A stretch of 31,181 nucleotides of DNA from positions 1,098,919 to 1,130,099 of the forward strand of contig NW_019091437.1 in NCBI RefSeq assembly GCF_001949145.1, in the 5' to 3' direction. The stretch comes from Acanthaster planci (taxonomy: Eukaryota; Echinodermata; Asteroidea; Valvatida; Acanthasteridae). The position numbers were made by a program, and so were the translations under genes. Shown here one piece after another: positions 1 to 12,400 of this stretch (position 1 is its first letter; every line of letters begins with the position of its first letter). Below the pieces are notes generated by a model, which was not told the origin of the DNA, searched no databases, and worked only from the letters and a program-made list of their open reading frames with translations.

Positions 1-374
1 TGGAAAGTTACAGTGATTTTTAGCACTGCATTTGATGGACTCTTTCAATGTATTCCTTTGGATGAGTTTTTCATGTTCAACAGTTCATATGCAAGTATAG
101 GTTTGGTTGGGAAGAGTGCACTGAGATGTTCATTTCCACTGATCAATACCCAGTTTCTAAGAAGTCTTGTTTGTGGGAAGTAGGACAGAACAAAGACAAG
201 TGGGATTTCTTTATTCGGTGTAATACCCTTGTTGGGGTTCACACGAGTCTTGCATTTTTCAAGGAAAGTGTGCTAAATATTTTCAAGTTTCAATTTTCAT
301 TATTAAGGCCATTCAGTTTTCAGCAATTAAGGGCATAAATAACATTGCAGTGGTCCACTCATTACTTTCCCCAG
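1..374. other. Upstream intron, partial
   Basis: The window opens inside an intron that ends at the acceptor TTTCCCCAG at 366-374. I see no exon, RNA gene or clear repeat here; short open frames on both strands are AT-rich and have no recognisable domain. Confidence 0.6.
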
Positions 375-488
375 CACCTGATGCATGCCAATCTGCTCCC
401 TGTATGAATGGCGGACAGTGCAGCAGTGATGCCAGCGGCTACACCTGTAACTGTCCTGGGGGCTTTACAGGAATCAACTGTGAAACTG
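375..488 (+). CDS. EGF domain 1 exon
   Basis: A 114-base phase 1-1 exon between acceptor CCCCAG and donor GTGAGG. It encodes one complete EGF module with cysteine spacing C-x4-C-x5-C-x8-C-x-C-x8-C, containing [14 protein letters not shown] and ending in [12 protein letters not shown] modules are small disulfide-bonded extracellular spacers or binding units. The exon is nearly identical to the EGF exon at 962-1075: apart from the first two codons all differences I can see are synonymous. The sequence does not carry a clear calcium-binding EGF signature (D-x-D/N-E at the start), so I do not call it calcium binding. Confidence 0.92.
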
Positions 489-3400
489 GTGAGGGAGATG
501 CCTTACTCTGCACCCCTATACCCTTGTACAAGTATGAATAACGGAGCAGTTGATATTAATCCATCAGGTCACTCATTGTGACTTTGAAAATTGGCAAGCT
601 TTATTTCCAAGCATTCTTTGGTGGTTTGAGAAGAAACTCAAACATTTGTTGACTGTCATCTTGTGGGCTCCAAAATATCGGATTTGTAGTGTATTGCAGC
701 TGTGTTGCATGACAGCATATATGTTTTGATAACAAGAACATTTCTTGATAGTTTTAAAGTGTGCTTTGCACTTTAACACTTCATTGAATTAACGGTAAGA
801 ATAACTTTGACCCTGATAGAAATGTGTGACTTTAACTACAGTTGTATTTTTACGGATCTGAAATAATGGAGGGTTCATTCTCTGGTAAAATTAAGAAAAA
901 CTAGCACTTGCTGGAACCAGAATGGCCAAATCACAGTGTTCCACTTGTTACTGTTTCCTAGCAATTGATGCATGCCAATCTGCTCCCTGTATGAATGGTG
1001 GACAATGCAGCAGTGATGCCAGCGGCTACACGTGTAACTGTCCTGGGGGCTTTACAGGAATCAACTGCGAAACTGGTAAGAGAGACACCTTACTTCCCAC
1101 CAGTATCATCTCTCCTAGCCCTACCCATTTTAGGAACATGGTAGAAAACAAAGTCACAGGAATTTTCATGTACAGTATGTATTTTTCTTATTCAACTGAG
1201 TGTCCAGATTCTTTGAGACTTTTTGTGTCTGTGTTGAAATTAGCATGAATATTTGTTAGAAAATTTAAGCAATGTTGATATTTACTCTGGGACTAGATTG
1301 AAGGTGGTTAGATACTGTGTCTGCCTGGAAATGTCCAACAAATGTGTTTGGGCTTGTATTTGGACAAATGTCAGACTGGTTTTTCCTCTGATTTCAGCTT
1401 CCCCACAGCCTGACCCATGTGACTCAAATCCCTGCATGAAAGGTGCAGTCTGCAACAGCACTGGCCAGGCATACAAGTGCAGTTGTCCAGCTGGCTTCAT
1501 AGGAACCAACTGCGAAACTGGTACGGAGAAGTATGCTTTATGAGGATTTTGTGTGAGCACTTGAAGAGTGTACAGATGTGTACTGTACAAATAGTATCGC
1601 ATATTTCGAGTTGCCGTGATCTCTCACTGCAGTGCATAAGTAGCTATCATTGCTACACTAATCTGGCAAGCAGAAATTGAAGCCATGACTGCAGTGTCAC
1701 CGTGTCTGTAAACAGGTGGTACACAAGTGATACATGCCTCTGGCAGCAATAGGGTGTTGTGATCTGTAAATTGTACACATGCCTGCCTATTAAAGTTACA
1801 GAATACATATGAGAGTGAGGAGCCTCTATGGATTGTTTTATGCTAATTGATAACTTCTTGTGTGCCTGGCAAAAGGTCGTAAGCGCGCTTACACCCTTTT
1901 GCCGGAAAGCATGATCACAGCAGAAAAAATGTCCCCAGCACAAGGTAAGAACTACAATCTCTTTATTTAGTGAAAACGGATAAAAGTTACTACAAAACCA
2001 ACACAGGCTGTACAAAAAGCAACCTTTGAGCAACTTATTAAATGACTTGGGATATTTTAAAAAACTTTATATTTGAAATAAAACAGTTGCATACGTACGT
2101 CCTTTTGCAGGGAAAAGTTTTTTTGCAGTAATCATGCTTCCTGGCAAAAGGGCATACACACTTATGTCCTCTTTCCAGGCACATAACGAACTATTGATAG
2201 CTGTGATTTGGGATGTGATGTTTTACCACCCGAGAGTGGTATCCATCCCAAAAGTGATATAAACCTAATCATATCTCATATCATAAGAGTCAAAACTTGT
2301 TTTGTCATACCTCTGTCTTGAATTCGTGGCCGTATTGTCCCCATCTGAAGTGTCTTGATTTAGGTTGAAATGAAGTTGTACAACACAAGGACTCCTTGCC
2401 TCGGTTTCATTTTATTGGTGGATGGTTTTTATGTAGCAATACCAAGACAAAAATATGCCTCTGACAAAAAAAATTGAATTACTCTGCCAACAGCTGATTA
2501 TATGATACCATTCATACATTTACATGGGAGATTGCTTCTCGCACTACAGTTAACAATTATCAACAGTATTAAAATAAAAGTAGCACAGGTAAATGAATAT
2601 GAGATGTCTGGATAGGTGTCCCAGCATTGTGGTTTGGACCATGGGGGGCAGAGACTAGTCAATTATATCACAGTGTGATATGCACCGGGATGAGGGTCTT
2701 ATTGATTTTCATTGACCGGTCCTGTGATTGTCTTGGGCCAATGAAAATTATTCCAGACAGAATTGTTACAAATATTTTTTTTCTGCTGACTTGCAGGCAA
2801 AGTGACTATTATCAACTTAACAACAAATGAGGATTTATTCCTGATACAACCAAAATGTTTCCACCTGTTCTCATTCAGATATAAGTGTTGAGGTTGATAC
2901 TGGTTTTGATGTGCGATTGACTGGGGGTGCAGTGCCACAGGAAGGCATCCTGGAGGTATGGGTCAACGCAAGTTGAGCAGCCAATTTCAGCTCAACTTGT
3001 TTTCATACATCTTACTATGTGCTATAACAATGCAAACAAAATCTAAATACTTGGACGGGAAAAGGAGGTGGAAGTTTTTCATTTCTGAGAAAGTACTTCC
3101 ATCAATGTATGCACAAGGGTGCTTACACATTGGAGGCTGGTCCAAGTAAGCACTCCATTAGCACTGATGTACATGTACCACTGTGCTTCTCATGTCGATA
3201 CCAGAGTATTGTAACACTTTAGCACCCTCTTTAAATATACAGCCAAATGCAACCAATAGTGACTCATGTTAGTTTGTTTTGCAATATTTGTGAATGATGG
3301 GCCGTGCACAGCAGCCTGATATTGTAGCTCAAGTACAACACGTTGTCTGTCTCCAGAGATTTCCCAGAGGTCTGTGCGTTTGTACACAATGAATGGCAGA

Positions 3401-6400
3401 TGAGATGGGCATGCACATCTACTGTCAGGATCAGAGAGCTGTCAGTATTTTCATGTCAGCCACCCCTGTAGTCGGCCTTGAGTAAAAACCACAGTGTGCT
3501 TCTTTCTGTGGATGGTTGCTTCCTTAAAACGCTTCAAACTAGGTAGTACCGTGAAGGATAGTTGCACAGCTTAGAATTAACACGAAATGCAAGGCTTTAG
3601 TGCTTCCATTGCTGTGAAATTGGTGCTTATGCCTCAAACTGAGTAGGGCCTACGGAACACTTGATTTGGTTCTGCCTGCATATTGCCAGATGGTGTTGAC
3701 ATGTCCTCTGGCAGGAAGTGGCCTAACATTTATCGAGAAGTGAAGGGTTTAGAGTGTCGTTTTGCTCAGCAAGCTTTTTATACACTTTCTGAATCTCCTC
3801 AAGGTTTCCTATGGGGAGACTTGGGGAGCCGTCTGCGCAGGCCAATGGTCCAAAGCATCGGCTGACGTTCTCTGCAAGGAGCTGGGCTTTGTCAGCGCCC
3901 TCGTCACCCTGGACAGACCCGCGCAAGATGCAACCCTGATCTGGCTGAACAGGATCAGCTGTACTGGCACAGAGGCCTCGCTGGACGAGTGCACGTATGA
4001 CAAATTTGGCACCCCTGTCACATGTGATTCTGGGCAGGTAGCAGCCGTTGTGTGCAATGTGGGTAAGCATCATGAATGCATGGGTGCCAAGAAAGGAAAT
4101 GTAGAGAGGAGTGTCAAAGCAATTAGTCGAAAAACAATGACAAGCTTTTTTTCATGATCTGTGCGGAACTGATGTTGTACTTTGTGGTTGTTTAAACTAC
4201 AGGTACTTCCCACTTTGACCATTCTTCAGTTATGTAGCTCAAAGCAGGAAATAAAATTTGAGTTCTCAAAACAAAAGATTTTCTCTGTTATTAAAGAAAC
4301 AGGTGGAAACAGAGTGTAACGGACTGTATGCAGTCAGATGATGAAGAACGCAGTGCAGGAGTTATCCCTAACCCCCCTATAAATTATCCACAATCTTGTT
4401 GGATTCTGCATGACTTTGATCATTAAAACCATAAATAAGTATTTGTTTTTCCAGTACAGGATCAAGAAAAAGTATGCTGATTTATGCCTGCGCTGAAGAC
4501 CTTCCGAAACCAGTCAAGCACACATTTATTTCCATAGTACATAATTATTCTCCTAAATTGAAGACTGGCCATATGACTGGCTCTGTCAATGGAAATAGGG
4601 AAACTGTCTCAGGTGTTTATGAAGTATATAAACAGATAATGTGAATTTGCTGTTTGACAGCTATTTATAGTGCAAGAAACCTCCATTTTATTCATGGTAA
4701 ACTCACCCGTCTTGCACCACAGAGCAACCGATTGTTCGTCTGGTTGATGGCTCCTCCCCTCTGGAAGGACGTGTAGAAGTGCGGGTCAATGGTGAATGGG
4801 GTGAGGTGTGCAACACTCTTTGGGACATTGAGGATGCCAACGTGTTGTGTAGTTACTTAGACTTTCCCTGGGCAGTCCAAGCAACGTTGAACAGGCAAGT
4901 TACTTTTGTGCTGGATACCAACTTTATACTATTATTTAGTGTCATTTTCTGAGTCAGATGGTGGTGGTTTGAAGGAGAGTTAGTGCCAACTGGCTTCCAC
5001 TTCACCTGTACCTTATCTTCCCATCCTCAATTATCTTACCACCTCACCTCAAGCCACCTGACCTCACCTTGCCTCACCTCACTTATCCCCATCCAAAATC
5101 ATCTCACCGTTCATCTTGTCTCATCTTTCTATACCTCACCACCTCTTCACCTTGACTTGCCTTCCTAGATGCACATCACTTTTCACCTTCACCTGAACTT
5201 GTGTTACTTCACATCACACCATTATGGATATACTAGGGCAGATGGGACATGTTAGGGTTTTTCATTGATGAATCCTTAATACCACAGGCACAGCTAGTGG
5301 CTTGCTTCACTTTGATTAGGGTCACTGAATTGGGATTTCTTTGAGCTTTGGATTAAAAAGTGCCTTTGTACACAATCTAGAGAATTCATATCAATGCTCA
5401 TGTTGCATCTTTTACACGTTTATGAGACCAAGTGGCGTATATTTACTGATTCACTCATGTCATTTGTCTCTGTGATGGTAATATGTTGTTGCAGTTTTCC
5501 TCCGACTGGTCAACCATTGCCACTGCTTCTGGATTCAACTATCTGCTTCGGAGATGAGAAATCCTTCTTTGATTGCAGCTTCACGTACAAGCCGGAATCG
5601 TGCACTGGCTTTGCTGGAGTGACCTGCCAGTCTCGTAAGTGATGGACTACAATGTGCCCTCGACTCAATTCAGATCTCCCATTAATGTGCAAATAATGGA
5701 ATCTAGGGTGAGGGGACAGTGTGGGTTGGGATTCGTCCTCCCTCCCCATTTTGAGTTTTCAAGGTTTTCTGTCGTATTTTAATTCCCCAATATAGACATG
5801 TACGCACTATGCTGCTCTCAAACCTGTAGGTCAGGTGCACAGGTCAGTTTAGAACTACCCTTAGAGGGCTGCTATGACACATTTAGTCCATTTCTGTCCA
5901 TATCCTGTTACTCATCACAGCGGACCAGGCCGATGTACCCACCAGACTGGCTGGAGGCCGAGGCGACTACGAAGGTCGAGTCGAGTTGAACTTTGAAGGC
6001 CAGTGGGGCACTGTCTGTGACGATCTCTGGGACCTCGAGGATGCCCACGTGGTCTGTCGTCAGCTGGGCTTCAGGCGCGCTGGGCAGGCGGTTACAGATG
6101 CTGGTTTCGGGGAGGGCAAGGGAGACATTTTCTTGGATAACGTTGTCTGTACGGGCACCGAAGCGGGTCTAGCTTACTGTGGCCATGATGGTTGGAAGGA
6201 GTCTGATTGTGACCATGCCGAAGATGCCGGTGTTGTTTGCCTGTCAGGTATAAGTGGCTGTTGTCCTAGAAATGAGAGGTGCTTGCAATTGATACAAAAT
6301 GCAGCTTAACCTCTTGCTCTATTTGTTTCACGCTTGTTTCACAGATAACAGTAAAGTCCCAAAAAGGAGTCTTGAGAATGTAGTTGTGCGTCCTTAAGCC

Positions 6401-9400
6401 GTATTTCAAGGGTTCTACTCACTTTATTGCCATTGAGGAAAAAATATTTGATCAATATAGGACATGACATCACCACTAAAAAGAACATGGCAGGGTTCCA
6501 CACACAAATTTGATATAGGAGGCATTCTGTGTAGTGATTTTCAGTCACCAATTCACCCATTCCCAACTTTGGCTCATGGTGACGTTTGCTGACCAGCCAA
6601 ACGAATGTTTGTGCATGAGGACTTAGTGCCAACAAACAGGATCCTGAAATGTCTCAAGTTGTTCATGTGACAGATGTTAATAAGACCAGCACATGGTTAC
6701 AAATCGACTAAGGTGAATTGCATAACTTCAGCTGGAGTTGTTTACTCTGAAACAACAATCTCTGAAACGGCACAATTAATTAAACAACCATTGCCTTCTG
6801 AAATATGGATCAGTTTAGAACTAGAGAAAGATATTCCAAAGTAGTCAAGAGCCAAAACAACTTGTGTCAATCTAGAATTTGAACTCAGTAATTGCATTAC
6901 ACTTGACTTCTGTTGGGCAGAGCACAAACTGAGTTGCATTGCATACCGGCATGTGAAAATATCTGTGCAATATGAGCTTGAAATGAAATTTTCAGTCAAG
7001 TAGAAAACACAGTAGGCCGTAATTTGATACCAAGTCAATGATTTCTGGCTATTGTATTGGGAGAAAATGAATGTTAAGTTGGAGTTTATTGGGACACTGT
7101 GTATGCTGCTTTTGCACTTGACTGGAACTCTGTATCTTTGTCAACGCATTCTTCCTTTCAGAGGACGATCTGCAGGTGCGTTTGACAGGTGGGAGCAGCC
7201 CCAACCAAGGCCTTGTCGAGATGTATTTTGCTGGGGTAAGGCATGTCAGATTAACTTTTTCAAAGCTGAGACTATGGCCTAGAGCTTTATACATTACACA
7301 AGATAAAGCTGTGGTTGATGAGTTGCATCTTGGTAGGTTGGGGCTGCAGGCATGACAGTCTTCTGATTATAAAGGGAACTCTGTTATTTCCCCTGAAAAT
7401 TTTTGGCCTTCATGTTCAATCTAAATTTGAAACAAAGCTGGGAGGGAGGTGAGTTGTCTGGGGGGTAATGTTGAATTTCTACTCTGGAGAAGAAAATCTC
7501 CCTTTCCTTGTGAGATTTCTACATTAGTTAATCGTTATAGTTTCATTTCATTGAAGTCGGTACTCCTATAATAATACTAGGGACGAAATGGGCTACTGAC
7601 ATTATCCCCTCTCAATTCCTTGAAGGTGGTAGCACCATTTCCAAAATGCTGGCATGTTTAATTGTCAACTGTACATCTGAGATCCTGAAGGGGGTTGGTG
7701 GAATCTGCCCTCATCAACTGTTAGAGGATTAGGTTTGACTGTGTGATGTTGCCATTTTTTGCCAGGAATGGGGCCATGTCTGCTCAACTGACTGGGGCCC
7801 CGAAGAATCAGAACTCATTTGCCGACAGCTGCAGTATGAGGGCGCCGAATCAGCCATCAGGGCCTTTGATCTTGGGGTTATTCCTGAGAGTGCCAACCCG
7901 ACCCTCCTTGACTTGAACTGCGCCGGTAGTGAGCAGAGTCTCCAAGAATGCCTCCTGTCATTTATAGGCTCCCCGGCATGCTCGCCTGAATATGCTGCGG
8001 CTGTCATTTGTACAGGTGAATTAAACGGTCACTGCGATCAATTTGTTTCAGTACAAACAGTCTGAATGCACCCTTGTGTCTCATTCACATTATTTGTTAC
8101 ACTATCTTGAAAAGGTTATTTTCGGTTTTTATACTGATGAGTATTTCCATATTCATAAGCAATACTTTGACTTCATCCCCAGAAGAAAGCCTCACTGTTA
8201 CATTGGTTTGTATACAAAAGTGCCAGATTTTTAAATTTTTTAATTTTCTTTTCATTGCTGATTCATTGTTGTGTATGTGCATAGCAATAAGTAAGTATCC
8301 ATCCCTTTGTCAGAAATGTTTTCAGTAACTAAATTTTGGGTTTACAATTTGAACAGAAAAACCAATGCATTGAACTGTGTCTACCATTGGTGACATTGAA
8401 ACAGTGCCCTCAGATGCCAAGGAAAGCGTAGATAACTTTAGAAGTGTTAAAAACGTGCATTTTTCAATGCATTTATCCAAAAACGAATACAAACAGTTTT
8501 CATATATTGAAGAAGAGCACAAAGTTCCAAGTGATACTTTAAATAACATTGCAAAACTTGTTTATACCGTCTTATTTGAAGTGTTCAGTAATTGTGTAGG
8601 GCAATTTTCTTTTTCATTCTGCTTCATGAGAGCCTTTCATGTTATTTCTGTAACCCGTGGTTCACATTTTAAAATAGCAGGAACCAAATTTCATGTTAAT
8701 GTAATTCCCTTTTGAAAAAAATTTTGACTTCACACAATTCAGGATTCACGATACAAAAGAGATTTTGCCAATCAATACGAGAAATACAAAGTAAATGCAG
8801 AGAACACCAGTGGCCACAAATTGAAATCTGAGGTTTACAGAGAATGCAGGATTCTGTTAAAAAAGTTAAAATACACTTTGAGCTCAAGAAAAAAATTTGG
8901 TGCCAATGTTCTAGATGTACAGGTGAGTTGCGACGAGTCAGCATGATGGCAAAGTTTGGAATGCCCAGTTTGCCAAAACTCTGGGGCAAACTGCTCCCCG
9001 GAACATGCCTTTGCCACATGACTAGCTCAAGCTCTTATTGGACAACTTAAAAAGAGCCACACACGACTCCAATACTGATTGGTCATCTAGTATCTAGGCA
9101 GATGAGCACTCAGCAGAAGTTTATGGCTTTCACAGCTTGGAGTAAGGTTTGAACAACAACTAGGGATTAAGTGTCCCAACATCCTGCTGATCTACTGAAA
9201 AGTTTACTAGGAGTGTACACACTGGTGTACTGGTCAGAGATTAAAGGCAGTGGATACAAAGAGCATCCTGTGATCTTCTAAGAGAGCAGGAACATTAAAG
9301 ATAAACTAAACAAAGAGCAGGCTATCTGATAAAAGGAACAGGCAATAGATCTAAAGGTTAACCACTGGAACACTGCTCACTAGTAGAAAAGTCGAAGCTC

Positions 9401-12400
9401 AGGAAAGAACAATTTAAATATGCAAAAGGAAAACATAGTCACGAAGAAATAAAATTTTAAGCTGTAACCCAAGACCTCTTTTGGGACGGGGTTACATTTC
9501 AAAGGCAAGTAATTGTGGTTACACGGCTACCTTGTGCTTTTATACATTTATAAAATTGAAAAGTATCTCCAATTTAAACTTGAGAAAATTCATGTTTAAA
9601 CCTGGCATACGGACTTTCTGCATTCAGTCGGTAAGGTTCCTTACCTGTTCTATCTTCCCTGTCCCACTCTCTTTTGTGTGCATTTTAAGTCCCTCTGCAT
9701 ACTAGTGCCAGGGGTGCCATGCCCTTGGGCGACTCATTCCTTATCACTGTTACTAGGTGTCCAGCAGCAAATCACAGTAATTGTTGGTGTTTTTATTCCT
9801 TTTTGGGGGAGCTATGGCCCGCTTTGTCTCTCCCCACCCAATTCGCAAGTGGAAGTGTGGGAGGGATTTTATGAAATGTCTCAACCTTATTGTCAGCTGT
9901 CTGGACCCTTGCCCCATTTCGAGGGCAGTCGTAGACTGTTCCCCTATGCTTCCAAACCAATCCTGAAAGGGAATTACCAATTTCTTGTTTTAACCTCTTT
10001 CCTGTTTTCAGAAGCAGAAGATAAGATCCCAGCAGGAACTGTGCAATTGATCAATGATGGCATCGTGCCAACCCCAGGAGAGGGGCGGATTGAAGTCTAT
10101 GAGAACGGCGCTTGGGGCAGCATCTGTAAGGATCCAGACTGGGACATGCGAGATGTGTCTGTGATCTGTAAACAACTGGGATACATCAGTGGCATTTCTG
10201 GTATGCAAGGGATGAAACTGGTTCTTCCCCAGAGAAGTACAAAATGACCATTTATTTTGGAGGGGGGAGTACTTTACACTGTGTGAATGGGCTATTCTGT
10301 TTAAGTCAGCTGTCTAGTAGTCTTTGTACCCAACACAAAGTCTGACCTTTCTCTGCTGCCCGAAAGATGTCAGTCGTATGTGGCAGGAACCAGTCTACGT
10401 TTTTGAAGCAGCTGCATGGGCACTTTGTGATGTTTTTCACCCGCTCAATGATGTATGTACAGTTAAGTTGTACTGGGCAAGTAACGTGAATGTACTGTAT
10501 TCCCATGTACCTGTGCATGCATATATAGGCACTAGCATTGTGGCATGACTGAATTGAGAACTGCATCACTGTCTTCATGAAATGTAATTGCAGTAAAGTA
10601 GAGTTAAAAGGGGGGTGGCTGGACTTTGGCTAAGTCCTCATGGTAGCCGAATTTTGAATTGTTCAAGTCCAAGTCCCAATCCAAGTCGGAGTAAGTCCAA
10701 GTCCTTGAAAATTGGGACTTGAGTCTGGACTCCAGTCGGACTCTGAACTCAAGTCCTCCAGCACTGTTCACTCTGCCCTTGCATGCATACTACTTTGACA
10801 AACAAACTTTTTGCAAAGCTTAAGATTATGAAGTTATAATGCACTCATCATTTTCCAGCAATCCACTTTATGGCAGACGTAATGCATCACTTTGCATTAC
10901 CCAATGTAAGTGAAGTTCAGATGGATTGTGGCTCTTACCTGTCCCTGTTTACATGCTGGGAAAGGACTTGTTTCAAATCCGTACCCTGCGTTAGGTTCAC
11001 CGGTGTGTCCTAAGTCATAATGGCATTTTTTTAATCATCTTTTCATAGATGGAGTATCTGAGTACTACGGTGAACCTGATGCTACAAATAGATGGATGCA
11101 GAGAGTAGATTGTGCCGGCACGGAGGCCAACATTCTAGACTGCCCTAATGCAGGATGGAGCTCTGGTTGCACTTTCCTCAATAAGCCAGCAGCTGCTGTT
11201 TGCCTCACAGGTTAGACTTTTGGGCAGTGCTGCAGCGTGTGGGTGCTGTCAAAAGTCCATTACAAATTTAATCAAAGGCCAGCCACTGGTCCACTTGCAC
11301 TAGTCCAGTCACAAGTAACAGGGATGAACAGTTCATTCGAAAAATAGTTTGACGTGACTTCAATTATGTGGCCTGTGATAGACTTGTGAGGACTTGACTC
11401 AGCTTCAGCCCTGTCTTTGATGAGGCTTTCGGTTGACATCCGGAATTCACACTGAAAAGGATTAAGCCATTTATGGACATATTTGAGAGCACTTTGAAGC
11501 ACCCATACATGCAGATTACTGCAGTGGCACCACACTCAAAAGTGTACATTCTTAAAGTTCGAACAAACTTTCATTTGGCCAGATCAGGACACCCTGGTAG
11601 TCAAATGTGCAAAGTGTGCATATTTAAGCTTACAGGATTAGTGTATTTTAATTCTCAATCATCATTGTTTTAAGTTAGATCAAGCTGGTCCATTCCCGCT
11701 TTAGACAAGAATTTTGAAAATCACCTGTTCCATTGCTGTTTGCACAGAACCACTGGAGGTCCGCCTGGTCGGGGGTTCAAACCCCTATGAAGGCACCGTG
11801 GAGGTGTACTACAAAGGTGCTTGGGGCTCCATCTGTGATGACCTGTGGGATGTCAACAACGCCAATGTGGTGTGCCGGCAGCTCGGGTTCGGAAAAGCCA
11901 AAGAGGCAACCCGGAATGCGTACTTTGGCCGCAGCAATTTCGACCCCATTCACTTTGACGATGTTGAGTGTCAGGGCACAGAGAGCAAGCTTTCTGACTG
12001 TGAGCTGGATACCACCGTGCTCTGCACTCACAATGAAGATGCTGGAGTGATTTGCTGGCGTAAGTTGCTCACTCCAAAAGATTCAGGGAGACTTGCCAAC
12101 CAAGATTGAACCATCACAAACACAAATGTAAAACAAGCAGTTTCTCTTCAAATGTTACTGCGCATTGTAAGTGATTGGGTGGGCAGAATGGGCATCATCA
12201 GATGTTATCCTTCAAGAAGACAACACTGATAGCTGACTGAAATAAGTGTGGAATATCAGTGTGTTAGTATGAGGCACAATAGCTCACCATTTCTGATCTG
12301 ATCCCTTCATTCGTTACAAATGGGTTCATTCATTCAACTCATTCATAACAAATGCAATCAAGCCCTAGCTGTTGTATTTTTAAACAAGAGAGAGACTGCT

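Larger units (their letters stand above)
1521..2878. other. Intron, 1358 bases, with fold-back element
   Basis: Intron between the EGF and SRCR parts of the gene. It contains the inverted-repeat element at 1843-2201 and the compound hairpin at 2207-2252, described separately. The rest is AT-rich and I see no exon in it. Confidence 0.75.

Noticed and set aside
375-1520. EGF modules as calcium-binding EGF
   Set aside because: The N-terminal D-x-D/N-E/Q signature and the hydroxylation-type D/N plus aromatic pattern are not convincingly present.
4983-5168. Proline/serine/leucine-rich open frame over the TCACC tract
   Set aside because: The frame follows from the strand-biased simple repeat and lies inside the SRCR 2 intron.
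8377-8715. AT-rich + strand frame of 112 codons upstream of the orphan segment
   Set aside because: No recognisable domain, strong AT bias and no clear splice borders; not enough to call a gene.
9440-9460. AATAAA within the intron after SRCR 4 as a poly(A) signal
   Set aside because: The hexamer is common by chance in AT-rich introns and there is no terminal exon or stop in frame before it.
9678-10247. Open frame of 189 codons containing the first exon of SRCR 5
   Set aside because: The upstream part has no domain and is separated from the SRCR part by a good acceptor at 10011; it is intron read-through.
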